Below are positions 26,311 to 36,949 of a stretch of 39,511 nucleotides of DNA, piece after piece. Source of the DNA: Planctomycetota bacterium (GTDB taxonomy: Bacteria; Planctomycetota; SZUA-567; H5-PLA8); NCBI GenBank assembly GCA_026184295.1, contig JAHCJK010000032.1:1-39511 (forward strand), written 5' to 3'. Position 1 is the first letter of the stretch. Every line of letters begins with the position of its first letter. A program made the position numbers and the translations under genes. A model generated the notes under the pieces. It was given only the letters and a program-made list of their open reading frames with translations. It did no database searches and had not been told where the DNA came from.

Positions 26311-27363
26311 ATGCGCACCTACGGCGGGTTCGCCTTCTCCGCGATCTTGTTCTGCGTGCTCGCCTGCGCGCGTGTATCCGCCGCCGAAGCCCTGCCCGCC
26401 GAACAGCCGCCCGCGGAATCGCCGCCCGCCGAAGCCACGGCCGAAAAGCCGGCGCCCGAAACCTCGGCCGCCCCCGCTCCGCAGTCTTCGCCCACGGCCA
26501 TGGCGACGGTCACCGGCCACGCCACGCGCGTGGCGGCGAACTTCCTGACGCTGATGGGCAATGCCTGGGCCGAGACGCTCGCGTTCGCGGGCCGGCTGGT
26601 CCTGGCGATCGTGCTCTGGTCCATCGCCTTCCTGCTTTTCTTCGGCCTCGCCGGCCTGCTGCTCTGGCGCGCCCTCGCCCGGCGCGGCGGCTTCGACGCG
26701 ACGTGGAAGTGGTACCGCTACGTCCGCTGGACCTGGCCGGTGCTCTTCGTGCTGCTGCCGGCGGCGGGCGGGAGCTACGCGGGCGGCTGGTACGGCGGCG
26801 GGCGCTGCCTGAAGCAGGCCGTGCTCGAAGACCGCGTGGTGGACCGCGTCGTCATGCACCTCTATTGCGCGATCGCGCTCGATCGGGCCGACTACGAGGT
26901 GAAGGGCCAGGAGTCGATCGAATCGTACGAGACGATCCTGAAGGACTCGGAGAAGGGCCAGCGCGTCTTCGAGCAGGATTTCGAGAACGCGATGCACGAC
27001 CTCGTGAACGAGGACCGCCAGGGCCTGTGGATGTACGTGCTGGTCAAACTCACCAACGGCTTCGTCTCGCGCAAACTCGTCGATTCGATGCGCGGCGTCG
27101 ATCCGCGCGCGCTGGTGATCCTGTTCCTCAAACACCCGAACATCGACGAATACGTGAAGGAGAACCCCAACGCGAGCCCCGCGCTGATGGCGCTCTCCTC
27201 GCAGTTCGCCGCCGCGCGCGCGCTCGTGGGCGATTCGATCGATTCCGTGGTGGCCACGCACGCGCTGATCGGCACGTTCGCCGGCCTGGGCATCCCGCTG
27301 CTGCTGTGGGCGATCTTTCTGCTCACGCGGCACTACTGCAAGGGCAAGCCGGCGAAGGCGTAA
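26311..27363 (+). CDS. membrane protein of unknown function with signal peptide
   Basis: A 350-residue protein not recognised. It has an N-terminal signal peptide (hydrophobic 7-20, then A-rich cleavage region near SAAEA), a Pro/Ala/Glu-rich low-complexity segment (25-62), two or three membrane helices (about 93-118, 141-160), a soluble helical region of about 150 residues (DRVVDRVVMHL onward) and a C-terminal membrane helix (about 318-338). The ATG at 26311 starts the signal peptide; an upstream TTG would add nine residues. Probably cotranscribed with the HAD gene. Confidence 0.7.
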   Translation: MRTYGGFAFSAILFCVLACARVSAAEALPAEQPPAESPPAEATAEKPAPETSAAPAPQSSPTAMATVTGHATRVAANFLTLMGNAWAETLAFAGRLVLAIVLWSIAFLLFFGLAGLLLWRALARRGGFDATWKWYRYVRWTWPVLFVLLPAAGGSYAGGWYGGGRCLKQAVLEDRVVDRVVMHLYCAIALDRADYEVKGQESIESYETILKDSEKGQRVFEQDFENAMHDLVNEDRQGLWMYVLVKLTNGFVSRKLVDSMRGVDPRALVILFLKHPNIDEYVKENPNASPALMALSSQFAAARALVGDSIDSVVATHALIGTFAGLGIPLLLWAIFLLTRHYCKGKPAKA

Positions 27364-27368
27364 AATCC

Positions 27369-27406
27369 TTTTTCACCACAGAGCGCACAGAGTACACGGA
27401 GAACGG
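27369..27406 (+). repeat. CAGAG-type intergenic repeat, copy 5
   Basis: TTTTTCACCACAGAGCGCAC continuing as AGAGTACACGGAGAACGG. It starts 5 nt after the stop codon of the membrane protein gene. It pairs with copy 6 in opposite orientation across 140 bp that contain CTTGGCGT units (27491-27517). Confidence 0.75.
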
Positions 27407-27490
27407 ATCGAAACATAAATACAAGGCTTGGTCTCTACTCCATACTCAGACCATGGATTCATCCGGCATAGAAACGTGAATCACTGATTT

Positions 27491-27580
27491 TCTTGGCGTC
27501 TTGGCGTCTTGGCGCGAAACAACCGTTTTCCGGTCCAAAGCTCGCCGTTCTCTGTGTTCTCTGTGAACTCTGTGGTGAAT
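27491..27580 (-). repeat. CTTGGCGT tandem units and CAGAG-type repeat, copy 6
   Basis: Three CTTGGCG units (27491-27517) are followed by a spacer and by a minus-strand arm TTCACCACAGAGTTCACAGA continuing as GAACACAGAGAACGG (27580-27545). The arm ends 8 nt from the stop codon of the next minus-strand gene. The order of parts equals that at 17974-18095 and 23838-23926. Confidence 0.7.
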
Positions 27581-27588
27581 TAAAGACG

Positions 27589-28542
27589 TTACGCCAGCCA
27601 GACGGGATTCGTGAAGACCCAGCAGCCGTCGGTGGTCACGGCGTCCAGGCGCACGAACGGGGCCTTGCGCGGGACGTCGAGCAGGAAGACCACGTCGAGG
27701 ACGCGCAGGCCGCGGCCGGGGAATTCGCGCGCGGCTTTTTCGCCCACGAAGCAGCGCACTTTGCCGATGCCGCGCTCGTCGGCGACGCGGAAGCTCACTT
27801 CCAGCCGCGCGTGCTTCTTGCGCAGCGCGCCGCCCATGCCGACGCCGTTGCAGTCGAAGTCCAGCAGCGGCCCGTTGCTCCAGGTGGCCGCGCCGGAGGC
27901 CAGCCCCTGCACGACCGATTTGGGGTTGTTCGCGTTGGCCGCGGGGCCCACGAGCGCCGTGCAGAGCGACCCGATGGCATACGGGGAGTTCGCGTTCGAG
28001 AACCCGAGCGCGACCGGTCTGCGCCCGCCGTTCCGCCAGCGCTGCAGTTCGCGGAAAGGCGCCTTCAGCGCGTCGGCACGCGCGCGGTCCATGCCCCAGT
28101 AGCCCGTGGGAGCCTGCCCGAGCAGCACGCCGAAGGCGCGGCCGGGCGGCGCCGGGCGCGAACGCGGGTTGCGCGGCGCGAGCAGCGTCCAGCCGCCGGC
28201 GAGTTCGGCGCGTTCGCCCGAGCCTTTCGCGTCGCGGGACGGCACGGCCAGCAGCCCGTGGTCCACGCTGGAACATTCGCGCGCGAGGTTTTCGTGGAGG
28301 ATCAGCGCGTCGAGCCCCGCGCCGGCGGCCCATTCGATGCCGTCGCCGGCAAGCTCGGAGGAACCCGGCAGGACCATGCGGTCCACGTAGAGCACTTCCT
28401 CGCCCCACAGGTCGCGGTTGCGATGGCGGCGGTCGGCCTGGCGCAGGCGCAGCGCGCGCAGCGTGCGCTCCATCATCTTCACGCGCAGGCGGGCCAGCGC
28501 GAACACTTGGAATGGATGCGGCGCGAGCGCCATGCGTTTCAT
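27589..28542 (-). CDS. PHP/CehA-McbA-like protein with degenerate metal site
   Basis: A 317-residue protein. The C-terminal half looks like the CehA/McbA group of PHP-type metallohydrolases: a Gly-rich segment VVQGLASGAATWSNGPLLDF followed by an Ig-like region (VSFRVADERGIGKV) and the characteristic end CWVFTNPVWL. The N-terminal half has the spacing of a PHP domain (GIEWAAGAGLDALILHEN), but the usual HxH before it and the following DHN are not present as such, so it may be catalytically altered. A start at ATG 28542 is supported by a promoter 30-60 nt upstream; the frame is open further, but that part overlaps metF. It converges with the membrane protein gene. Confidence 0.6.
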   Translation of the reverse strand: MKRMALAPHPFQVFALARLRVKMMERTLRALRLRQADRRHRNRDLWGEEVLYVDRMVLPGSSELAGDGIEWAAGAGLDALILHENLARECSSVDHGLLAVPSRDAKGSGERAELAGGWTLLAPRNPRSRPAPPGRAFGVLLGQAPTGYWGMDRARADALKAPFRELQRWRNGGRRPVALGFSNANSPYAIGSLCTALVGPAANANNPKSVVQGLASGAATWSNGPLLDFDCNGVGMGGALRKKHARLEVSFRVADERGIGKVRCFVGEKAAREFPGRGLRVLDVVFLLDVPRKAPFVRLDAVTTDGCWVFTNPVWLA

Positions 28543-28573
28543 GCGGACGTCCAGCCGGAGACGGGAAAGTGGA

Positions 28574-28601
28574 ATTATGACCCGGCAGGGACGCGAGGCA
28601 A
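28574..28601 (-). promoter_or_regulatory. promoter of the PHP-like gene
   Basis: On the minus strand TTGCCT (28601-28596), a 16-bp spacer and CATAAT (28579-28574) lie just upstream of the chosen ATG at 28542 and downstream of the metF stop. This supports the short start and a transcript separate from metF. Confidence 0.5.
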
Positions 28602-28688
28602 CGATGGAAAAACAGCCATTTTCGCAAAGGGCTCGGCGTTCAGCCCGCATGCGTTCGCGCGGAGCCAACGGCGGGCCGGCCGCGGCCC

Positions 28689-29573
28689 TCAGCGCGGAAG
28701 CTGCTTCACGATCTGCTGAACGTGGGCGAACTTGTTCAGGACGTAATAGTGGATGCCCGGTGCGCCTCTGGCGAGCAGGTCCTTCGACTGCGCGGCGCAC
28801 CAGTCGATGCCCACGCGTTCGGCCTTGGCGTCGTCGTCGCCGGCGGCGTCGAGCTGCTGCAGGAGTTCGGCGGGGATACGCGCGCCGCAGAGGCTCGCGA
28901 TGCGCTTGATCTGCCTGGCCGAGAGCACCGGGAGCAGCCCGGGGACGATGGGCACGGTCACGCCCAGCGCGCGGACGGCCTCCACGTAGCGGAAGTAATC
29001 CGCGTTGTCGTAGAAAAGCTGCGTGATGACGAGGTCGGCGCCGGCATCGACCTTGCGCTTTAGGTTCGCGAGGTCCGCCTCCAGGCTCGGCGCGTCCACG
29101 TGCTTTTCAGGGTAGCCGCCCACGGCGATGCCGAAGGGTTCGGCGCCGCGCTTCTTCTCGAAGGCGCGGATGTGTTCGACCATCTCGTTGGCGTAGGCCA
29201 GACCGTCGGCGGGCGGCGTGAACTTGGTCTCGCCTTTGGGCGGATCGCCGCGCAGGGCCACGATGTTGCGGATGCCGAGGGTCCTCATCTGGTCGAGGAT
29301 CTGGTCGAGTTCCGCGCGCGAAGACCCGACGCAGGTCAGGTGCGAGGCCGTCTCGAGGTTGTACGTCTTGCGAATGTACGAGGCGATCTCCAGGGTGCGC
29401 GAGCGCGTCGTGCCCATCGCGCCGTAGGTGCAGGTCATGTACGCGGGCTGCAGCGCCAGGAGTTCCGGAAGGATGTCGCGCAGGCGTTCCATGCCCGCGT
29501 CGTCCTTGGGCGGAAAGACTTCGAAGGAGATCACCGGGCGGCGCGCGCCGGCAAAGTAATCGGAAAAACGCAT
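28689..29573 (-). CDS. metF: methylenetetrahydrofolate reductase
   Basis: A 294-residue flavoprotein that reduces 5,10-methylene- to 5-methyltetrahydrofolate for methionine synthesis. Key features: Glu18 in SFEVFPPKD (16-24), TCTYGAMGTTRSRT, ALRGDPPKGE and the ITQLFYDN segment of the flavin and folate sites. Length equals that of E. coli MetF. The start ATG at 29573 has GAGGA about 10 nt upstream; an in-frame upstream ATG at 29672 would add an unconserved tail. It lies 115 nt downstream of trpE on the same strand. Confidence 0.94.
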   Translation of the reverse strand: MRFSDYFAGARRPVISFEVFPPKDDAGMERLRDILPELLALQPAYMTCTYGAMGTTRSRTLEIASYIRKTYNLETASHLTCVGSSRAELDQILDQMRTLGIRNIVALRGDPPKGETKFTPPADGLAYANEMVEHIRAFEKKRGAEPFGIAVGGYPEKHVDAPSLEADLANLKRKVDAGADLVITQLFYDNADYFRYVEAVRALGVTVPIVPGLLPVLSARQIKRIASLCGARIPAELLQQLDAAGDDDAKAERVGIDWCAAQSKDLLARGAPGIHYYVLNKFAHVQQIVKQLPR

Positions 29574-29688
29574 CGGTCGGAATCCTCGGCCCAGGCGAAC
29601 GGAATCGCGCACGCTCCCTTTATCGTCCATCGGGCCGCGCGGCTCAATGGCGAGGAGGTTTAGTGGCATCAAACCGCGGTTGAATGGC

Positions 29689-31233
<1,545 letters not shown>

Positions 31234-31432
31234 GGTCTTCTCGCTCCGTGTGAAAAAAGGGTCCGCGGGTGTGGTCGAAAACGCGCGAGCGTCACCACGC
31301 GACGGGGCGGGAGAGACGGCGGGTATGCGTGCAAGGCCCGGAGGTCATAGAAGCGCGAAAATAGCCGCCGCGGCCGGGCTTTCAAGCGCCGATGCCGCCG
31401 CCGAAAGGGCTCGTTTCACCCTCCGGCGCGGG

Positions 31433-31445
31433 TATACTCGGGGCA
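31433..31445 (+). promoter_or_regulatory. -10 box directly before apaG (leaderless start)
   Basis: TATACT (31433-31438), in the context GCGGGTATACT, ends 6 nt before the apaG ATG, so transcription would begin at or next to the A of the start codon. No Shine-Dalgarno is present. No good -35 box is seen. Confidence 0.45.
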
Positions 31446-31834
31446 TGAGCCGCTCCGAGACCGTCACCGAAGGAATCCGCGTCACCGCGCGATCGTTCTA
31501 CCTCGCGGACCGTTCGGAGCCCGCCAAAGGGCACTACTTTTTCGCGTACAAGATTCAGATCAGCAACGAAGGCGGCGCGCCCGCGCAGTTGCTCTCGCGC
31601 CACTGGATCATCACCAACGCCAACGGCCAGGTGGAACACGTGGAAGGCCCGGGCGTGGTCGGGCAGCAGCCGCGCCTGGAGCCGGGCGAATCCTTCGAAT
31701 ACGTGAGCGCCTGCCCGCTCGGCACGTCGATGGGCTCGATGCGCGGAACCTATCAGATGGTGCGCGATGACGGAACGGGCTTCGACGCGGTCGTCGGCGC
31801 GTTCACGCTGGCGACGCCGGACCTTTTCAACTGA
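31445..31834 (+). CDS. apaG: ApaG family protein
   Basis: A 129-residue beta-sandwich protein of the ApaG/DUF525 family, here stand-alone as in many bacteria. Conserved segments include FFAYKIQISNEG (32-43), LLSRHWIITNANGQVEHVEGPGVVG (split at the Trp) and MRGTYQMV. ApaG has been linked to cobalt resistance and magnesium efflux, though its biochemical role is unsettled. Divergent from trpE and 72 nt before the TetR gene. Confidence 0.93.
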   Translation: MSRSETVTEGIRVTARSFYLADRSEPAKGHYFFAYKIQISNEGGAPAQLLSRHWIITNANGQVEHVEGPGVVGQQPRLEPGESFEYVSACPLGTSMGSMRGTYQMVRDDGTGFDAVVGAFTLATPDLFN

Positions 31835-31906
31835 ACCCCTTGTAATCCCAGCCCATGGAGATAGAAGCGAACGGGCAGGGGTTCCCACCGAGAGGCCGCC
31901 GCGAAG

Positions 31907-32518
31907 ATGAGTGACAGCACCCGGTCGTCCCGCCGCTATTTGAAGGGCGAGCAGACGCGCGAACAGATCGTGCAGGCCGCGCGCAAGCTCTTCACCCAGC
32001 GCGGCTACCACAACACCAGCATCTACGATCTCTTCGAACTCTCGGGCATCTCCAAGGGCGCCTTTTACCACCACTGGAAGACCAAGGAAGACCTCGCCTT
32101 CACGATCCTGGAAGAGATGCGCAAGGCGTACGAGACGCGCATCTTCGCGGTCATCGAGACCGAAGGGCGCGCGCGCGACCAGATCGAGCGCATGCTTCAG
32201 ACGATCGTGGAACTGAACGCCGATCCCGAGTGGCACTACTGCAAGCTGCTCGCGACGTGGTCGAGCGAACTGGGGCCGAACGACGGGCAACTGGGCGCGG
32301 CGATCCACGAGATCCGGGCGCGCTGGCAGACCTTCTGGGAGACGCTGCTGCGGCGCGCCCAGGACCAGAACGACCTGCGCTCCGACCTGCCGGCCCGGCA
32401 GCTCAGCTTCCTGGTCATCAGCGCGATCTGCGGGGTCTATCTGACGGGCAAACAGGACGGCGTTTGCCAGGAAGGCCCTAATGCCATGGAAACCCTCCGA
32501 AAGCTGCTCTTTACGTAA
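31907..32518 (+). CDS. TetR/AcrR family transcriptional regulator
   Basis: A 203-residue regulator. The N-terminal helix-turn-helix is clear (QIVQAARKLFTQRGYHNTSI, then LFELSGISKGAFYHHWKTKEDL), followed by an all-helical ligand-binding domain with a conserved Trp-rich part (PEWHYCKLLATWSSEL). No structural gene lies beside it. Immediately downstream are an operator-like palindrome, a strong promoter and a long non-coding stretch ending in a terminator, so the most likely local target is that RNA. The ligand is unknown. Confidence 0.92.
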   Translation: MSDSTRSSRRYLKGEQTREQIVQAARKLFTQRGYHNTSIYDLFELSGISKGAFYHHWKTKEDLAFTILEEMRKAYETRIFAVIETEGRARDQIERMLQTIVELNADPEWHYCKLLATWSSELGPNDGQLGAAIHEIRARWQTFWETLLRRAQDQNDLRSDLPARQLSFLVISAICGVYLTGKQDGVCQEGPNAMETLRKLLFT

Positions 32519-32530
32519 AAATTGCACGCC

Positions 32531-32554
32531 AAAACGACCAACTGGTCGGTTTAT
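32531..32554. promoter_or_regulatory. operator-like palindrome after the TetR gene
   Basis: CGACCA-AC-TGGTCG (32535-32548) is a perfect inverted repeat, extended after one mismatch by AAA/TTT on both sides. It begins 16 nt after the TetR stop codon and ends 12 nt before the -35 box of the next promoter. Size and symmetry fit TetR-family operators. Confidence 0.6.
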
Positions 32555-32560
32555 CCAAAC

Positions 32561-32588
32561 TTGACTTCTTAGGATTTTAGTGGATAAT
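32561..32588 (+). promoter_or_regulatory. strong sigma70-type promoter of the non-coding RNA
   Basis: TTGACT (32561-32566), a 16-bp spacer and GATAAT (32583-32588) give one of the best promoter matches in the window. Transcription would start near 32595 and run through an ORF-free region to the terminator at 33144. Confidence 0.65.
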
Positions 32589-32594
32589 TAATCC

Positions 32595-33176
32595 CGAACA
32601 CGAATCGCTCTAAAACGGCGTCTTCGTATTAGTCGAACAAAATTCGGCTGTTGAGTAAAATTATTCGATGAAGGGATTAATCCATCACTCGTTATTACAT
32701 TAGAAGGAAGAGGCAAGCACCAAGAGCAATTCAGAACGGTAGGTCTGGACTAGAGTGGCACAGAGGTTGCTAAGATTTAGGGTGTAAGGAATCCCGGGTG
32801 TCGCTCGGAGGGACGGTGTCCCTGGAAACCCCTCCTCCACATCCGTCCTGACGGGCGTACACCCGGGTGACCTGAAAGTAAGTGCAAAGAAGTTTGAAAT
32901 AGAGGGTGTGAGCGGCGTCCAAGAAGTGCGGAAGGATTCAGGAAAAAGAAGACATTAGAGGATCAGAGGACTGGAGAACAAGAGATTCCAGATGACGCGA
33001 GGGCGGGGTCGATGTTCGAAGCGACCAACCAAAAGTTGTACGCTTCACCACAACAGTAGACCCCCGCGATTGTAGGTCCTAAATCCGCAGTACCCATCGG
33101 CTTCGGGCATGACCCCGACTCTCGCGTTGATGGGATAGTAAAACCGCCCGGCGCTCAAGGCCGGGCGGTTTTTTTA
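32595..33176 (+). ncRNA. candidate large structured non-coding RNA (about 580 nt)
   Basis: Between a near-consensus promoter and a textbook terminator lie about 550 bp without any sizeable open frame on either strand and with lower GC than the flanking genes. Potential helices include 32632-32637 with 32643-32648; CCCGGGTGT (32793-32801) with ACACCCGGG (32859-32867) enclosing hairpins AGGGAC-ggt-GTCCCT (32809-32823) and CCGT-cctg-ACGG (32843-32854); CCTGAA with TTCAGG (32871-32876, 32937-32942); GCGGGGTC with GACCCCCGC (33003-33010, 33059-33067) enclosing GAAGCG/CGCTTC (33018-33023, 33041-33046) and CAAC/GTTG. Long-range pairs are 32774-32781 with 33078-33085 and 32995-33001 with 33121-33127. 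I do not recognise it as tmRNA, RNase P RNA, SRP RNA or 6S RNA. Kinship to a known large class (OLE, ROOL, GOLLD and the like) cannot be judged by eye. Confidence 0.6.
33144..33175 (+). terminator. strong rho-independent terminator of the non-coding RNA
   Basis: CCGCCCGGC (33144-33152), a 7-nt loop and GCCGGGCGG (33160-33168) followed by seven T; AAA before the stem can extend the pairing. It ends the ORF-free region and insulates the next gene. Confidence 0.9.
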
Positions 33177-33233
33177 TTCCATGTTGCAACCTGCCGCATG
33201 CGGCCCGCGTTTCGCTCACGTGCACAGATCGTT

Positions 33234-33261
33234 TTGCATTGCCCGGCGCTTGGACTACAGT
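33234..33261 (+). promoter_or_regulatory. candidate promoter of the zinc-ribbon membrane protein gene
   Basis: TTGCAT (33234-33239), a 16-bp spacer and TACAGT (33256-33261) precede the ATG at 33300 by about 38 nt. Confidence 0.45.
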
Positions 33262-33299
33262 GCTCCCGGCGTCGAACCACGGACCTTTTCGGACACCGC

Positions 33300-33680
33300 A
33301 TGAAATTCTACTACTGCGAAGGCTGCGGCAAGCGGTTGACCGAGGAAGACCTCGGCGAAGGCTTGGGCCGCGACAAGCAGGTGAAGGGCATCTACTGCTC
33401 CGACTGCGCCTACGCGGTCAGCACCGTGGCCTTCCAGAAGACGCCCGAGATGGACGAGGCGATCCTGGAAGCGGAAGAGCGCCAGCAGCAGGCGAAGGCC
33501 GACCGCGAAGAAGTCGAACGCGTTCAGAAGCCGCCCCCTTCCCCGCCCTTGAGCCCGCGCACCAAGATGATGCTGATCGCCGCCGCCGGCGTGCTGCTGC
33601 TCGTCGCGGGCATCTGCATCGGCGTGGTGCTGACCTACCGGCCGCCGCCGCCGCCCGCGCCGGCTCCCGCCGCGCGCTGA
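33300..33680 (+). CDS. small zinc-ribbon protein with one membrane helix
   Basis: A 126-residue protein. The N-terminus has two CxxC knuckles, C6-x2-C9 (YCEGCGKRLTEEDL) and C33-x2-C36 (YCSDCA), likely binding one zinc. A charged helical segment (about 48-75) and a Pro-rich stretch lead to one hydrophobic helix (about 89-113) and a short Pro/Ala tail. Small zinc-ribbon plus membrane-anchor proteins of this type are frequent in Planctomycetes-like genomes, but no function is known to me. The start fits the first CxxC at residue 6 and the promoter at 33234. Confidence 0.75.
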   Translation: MKFYYCEGCGKRLTEEDLGEGLGRDKQVKGIYCSDCAYAVSTVAFQKTPEMDEAILEAEERQQQAKADREEVERVQKPPPSPPLSPRTKMMLIAAAGVLLLVAGICIGVVLTYRPPPPPAPAPAAR

Positions 33681-33842
33681 CGGCTCCGCCATCTTTTTAC
33701 TTTATGATTCGCTGCATGCGCCCGGGGCCGCCCGGGCCGCGTCGGATTTCGCACACGGATGCCGGAAACTGGCGGGCCGCCGGAGCGCGCTTCGGCGCGG
33801 GCGCGCGGTATATCAGACACGCGAACCCGAACGGAGAACGCC

Positions 33843-34598
33843 ATGACGCTTACGCAGGACACGATCGAACGGTTCCGGCGGGACGGCTACCTGGAAGTCG
33901 AGGGCATGCTGGCGCCCGACCGCCTGGAGATGCTGCGCGAGGAGGCCCACGCGGTGCTGAAGGACCCGGCGGTCAAACGTAGCTCGGCCGCGGACTACCT
34001 GCAGGACCAGTACGCGACGCAATGGGGCGTCTTCTCCGAACACCTGTGGCTCGACGAGGAACGCCTGGGCGGCTCGATTCTGTTCGTGCGCGAAAACCCC
34101 GCGGCCCGCGAGGTCGCTTCCGCGCTGCTGGGCGAACCCGCCCGCGCGACCAAGGTGAGCATGCAGGTGATGTACCCGCGCTGCGGCTGCAAGCAGCCCT
34201 GGCACCAGGACCACACGCCCAACGATCCCAAGCTGTGGTGGATCAATTGCATGTACTACCTCGACGACATGAGCGCCGCGAACGGCTCGCTGATGGTGAT
34301 TCCCGGCAGCCACCGCACGGTCCTGAACGCGCGCATGCAGGACTACGGGCTCGTGCCCGGCGCCGTGCGCCTGACCCCGCGGGCCGGCAGCGCCGTCTTC
34401 TTTTACGGGCAGATCCTGCACGCCGCCGACGAACACCGCGGCGAGCGCCCGCGCCTGGGCATCAAGACCCACTACAGCGTCCCGCACATCGACCCGCTGG
34501 CCGCGCGCCACGAACAGCGCTACAGCCGCGGCGTCCGCCGGGGCAACATGCCGCCGCTGGATCACGACAACGGGAAAGACAGCTACTGGTTTGCTTAA
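33843..34598 (+). CDS. phytanoyl-CoA dioxygenase (PhyH) family protein, second copy
   Basis: A 251-residue Fe(II)/2-oxoglutarate oxygenase. Iron ligands are His121 and Asp123 (WHQDHTP) and a distal His in ILHAADEHRG (His193 or His198), with Arg202/Arg204 for 2-oxoglutarate. The N-terminal FRRDGYLEVEG is typical. GGAG precedes the ATG at 33843. Not a close duplicate of the PhyH protein at 12883. No metabolic partner lies beside it. The stop is followed at once by an ATTCAGG-type repeat. Confidence 0.9.
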   Translation: MTLTQDTIERFRRDGYLEVEGMLAPDRLEMLREEAHAVLKDPAVKRSSAADYLQDQYATQWGVFSEHLWLDEERLGGSILFVRENPAAREVASALLGEPARATKVSMQVMYPRCGCKQPWHQDHTPNDPKLWWINCMYYLDDMSAANGSLMVIPGSHRTVLNARMQDYGLVPGAVRLTPRAGSAVFFYGQILHAADEHRGERPRLGIKTHYSVPHIDPLAARHEQRYSRGVRRGNMPPLDHDNGKDSYWFA

Positions 34599-34757
34599 CG
34601 GCAGGGATCAGGGGTCAGGATTCAGGCTTCAGGATTCAGGATTCAGGATTCAGGGGTGGTGCGGCTTCGCCGCCTTTAAAAAAAAGAGCAGCGCGAAGCG
34701 CTGCTCCTTCCCTGATCCCTGACCCCTAAATCCTGACCCCTGCCGTTCTCCCTGCCG
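34599..34757. repeat. gap of ATTCAGG repeats with inverted flanks
   Basis: After the PhyH stop, GGCAGGGATCAGGGGTCAGG (34601-34620) leads into four to five (A)TTCAGG units (to about 34654). The other end, just before the ligA stop, carries the inverted version (GATCCCTGACCCCTAAATCC, then TGACCCCTGCCGTT). The two flanks could pair over about 150 nt, with the ligA terminator in the centre. As with the CGGAG family, each flank abuts a stop codon. Confidence 0.75.
34677..34706 (-). terminator. rho-independent terminator of ligA
   Basis: On the minus strand GAGCAGCGC, loop TTC, GCGCTGCTC (34706-34686), then a run of eight T. A perfect 9-bp stem downstream of the ligA stop at 34758. Confidence 0.88.
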
Positions 34758-36914
<2,157 letters not shown>

Positions 36915-36949
36915 TCAACTGGGAATCTGGCGAGACGGATGAAACGGAC

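Noticed and set aside
28543..28800. Longer N-terminus for the PHP-like gene
   Set aside because: The extension overlaps metF on the same strand and contains a good promoter, and its sequence is Arg-rich without conserved features.
31234..31444. Trp attenuator or T-box upstream of trpE
   Set aside because: No Trp-codon leader peptide, no T-box sequence and no terminator/antiterminator pair was found in this gap.
32985..33005. AGATGACGCG, reminiscent of a segment of bacterial SRP RNA
   Set aside because: The conserved GGAA tetraloop region and SRP helix 8 pattern are not present around it; a chance match.
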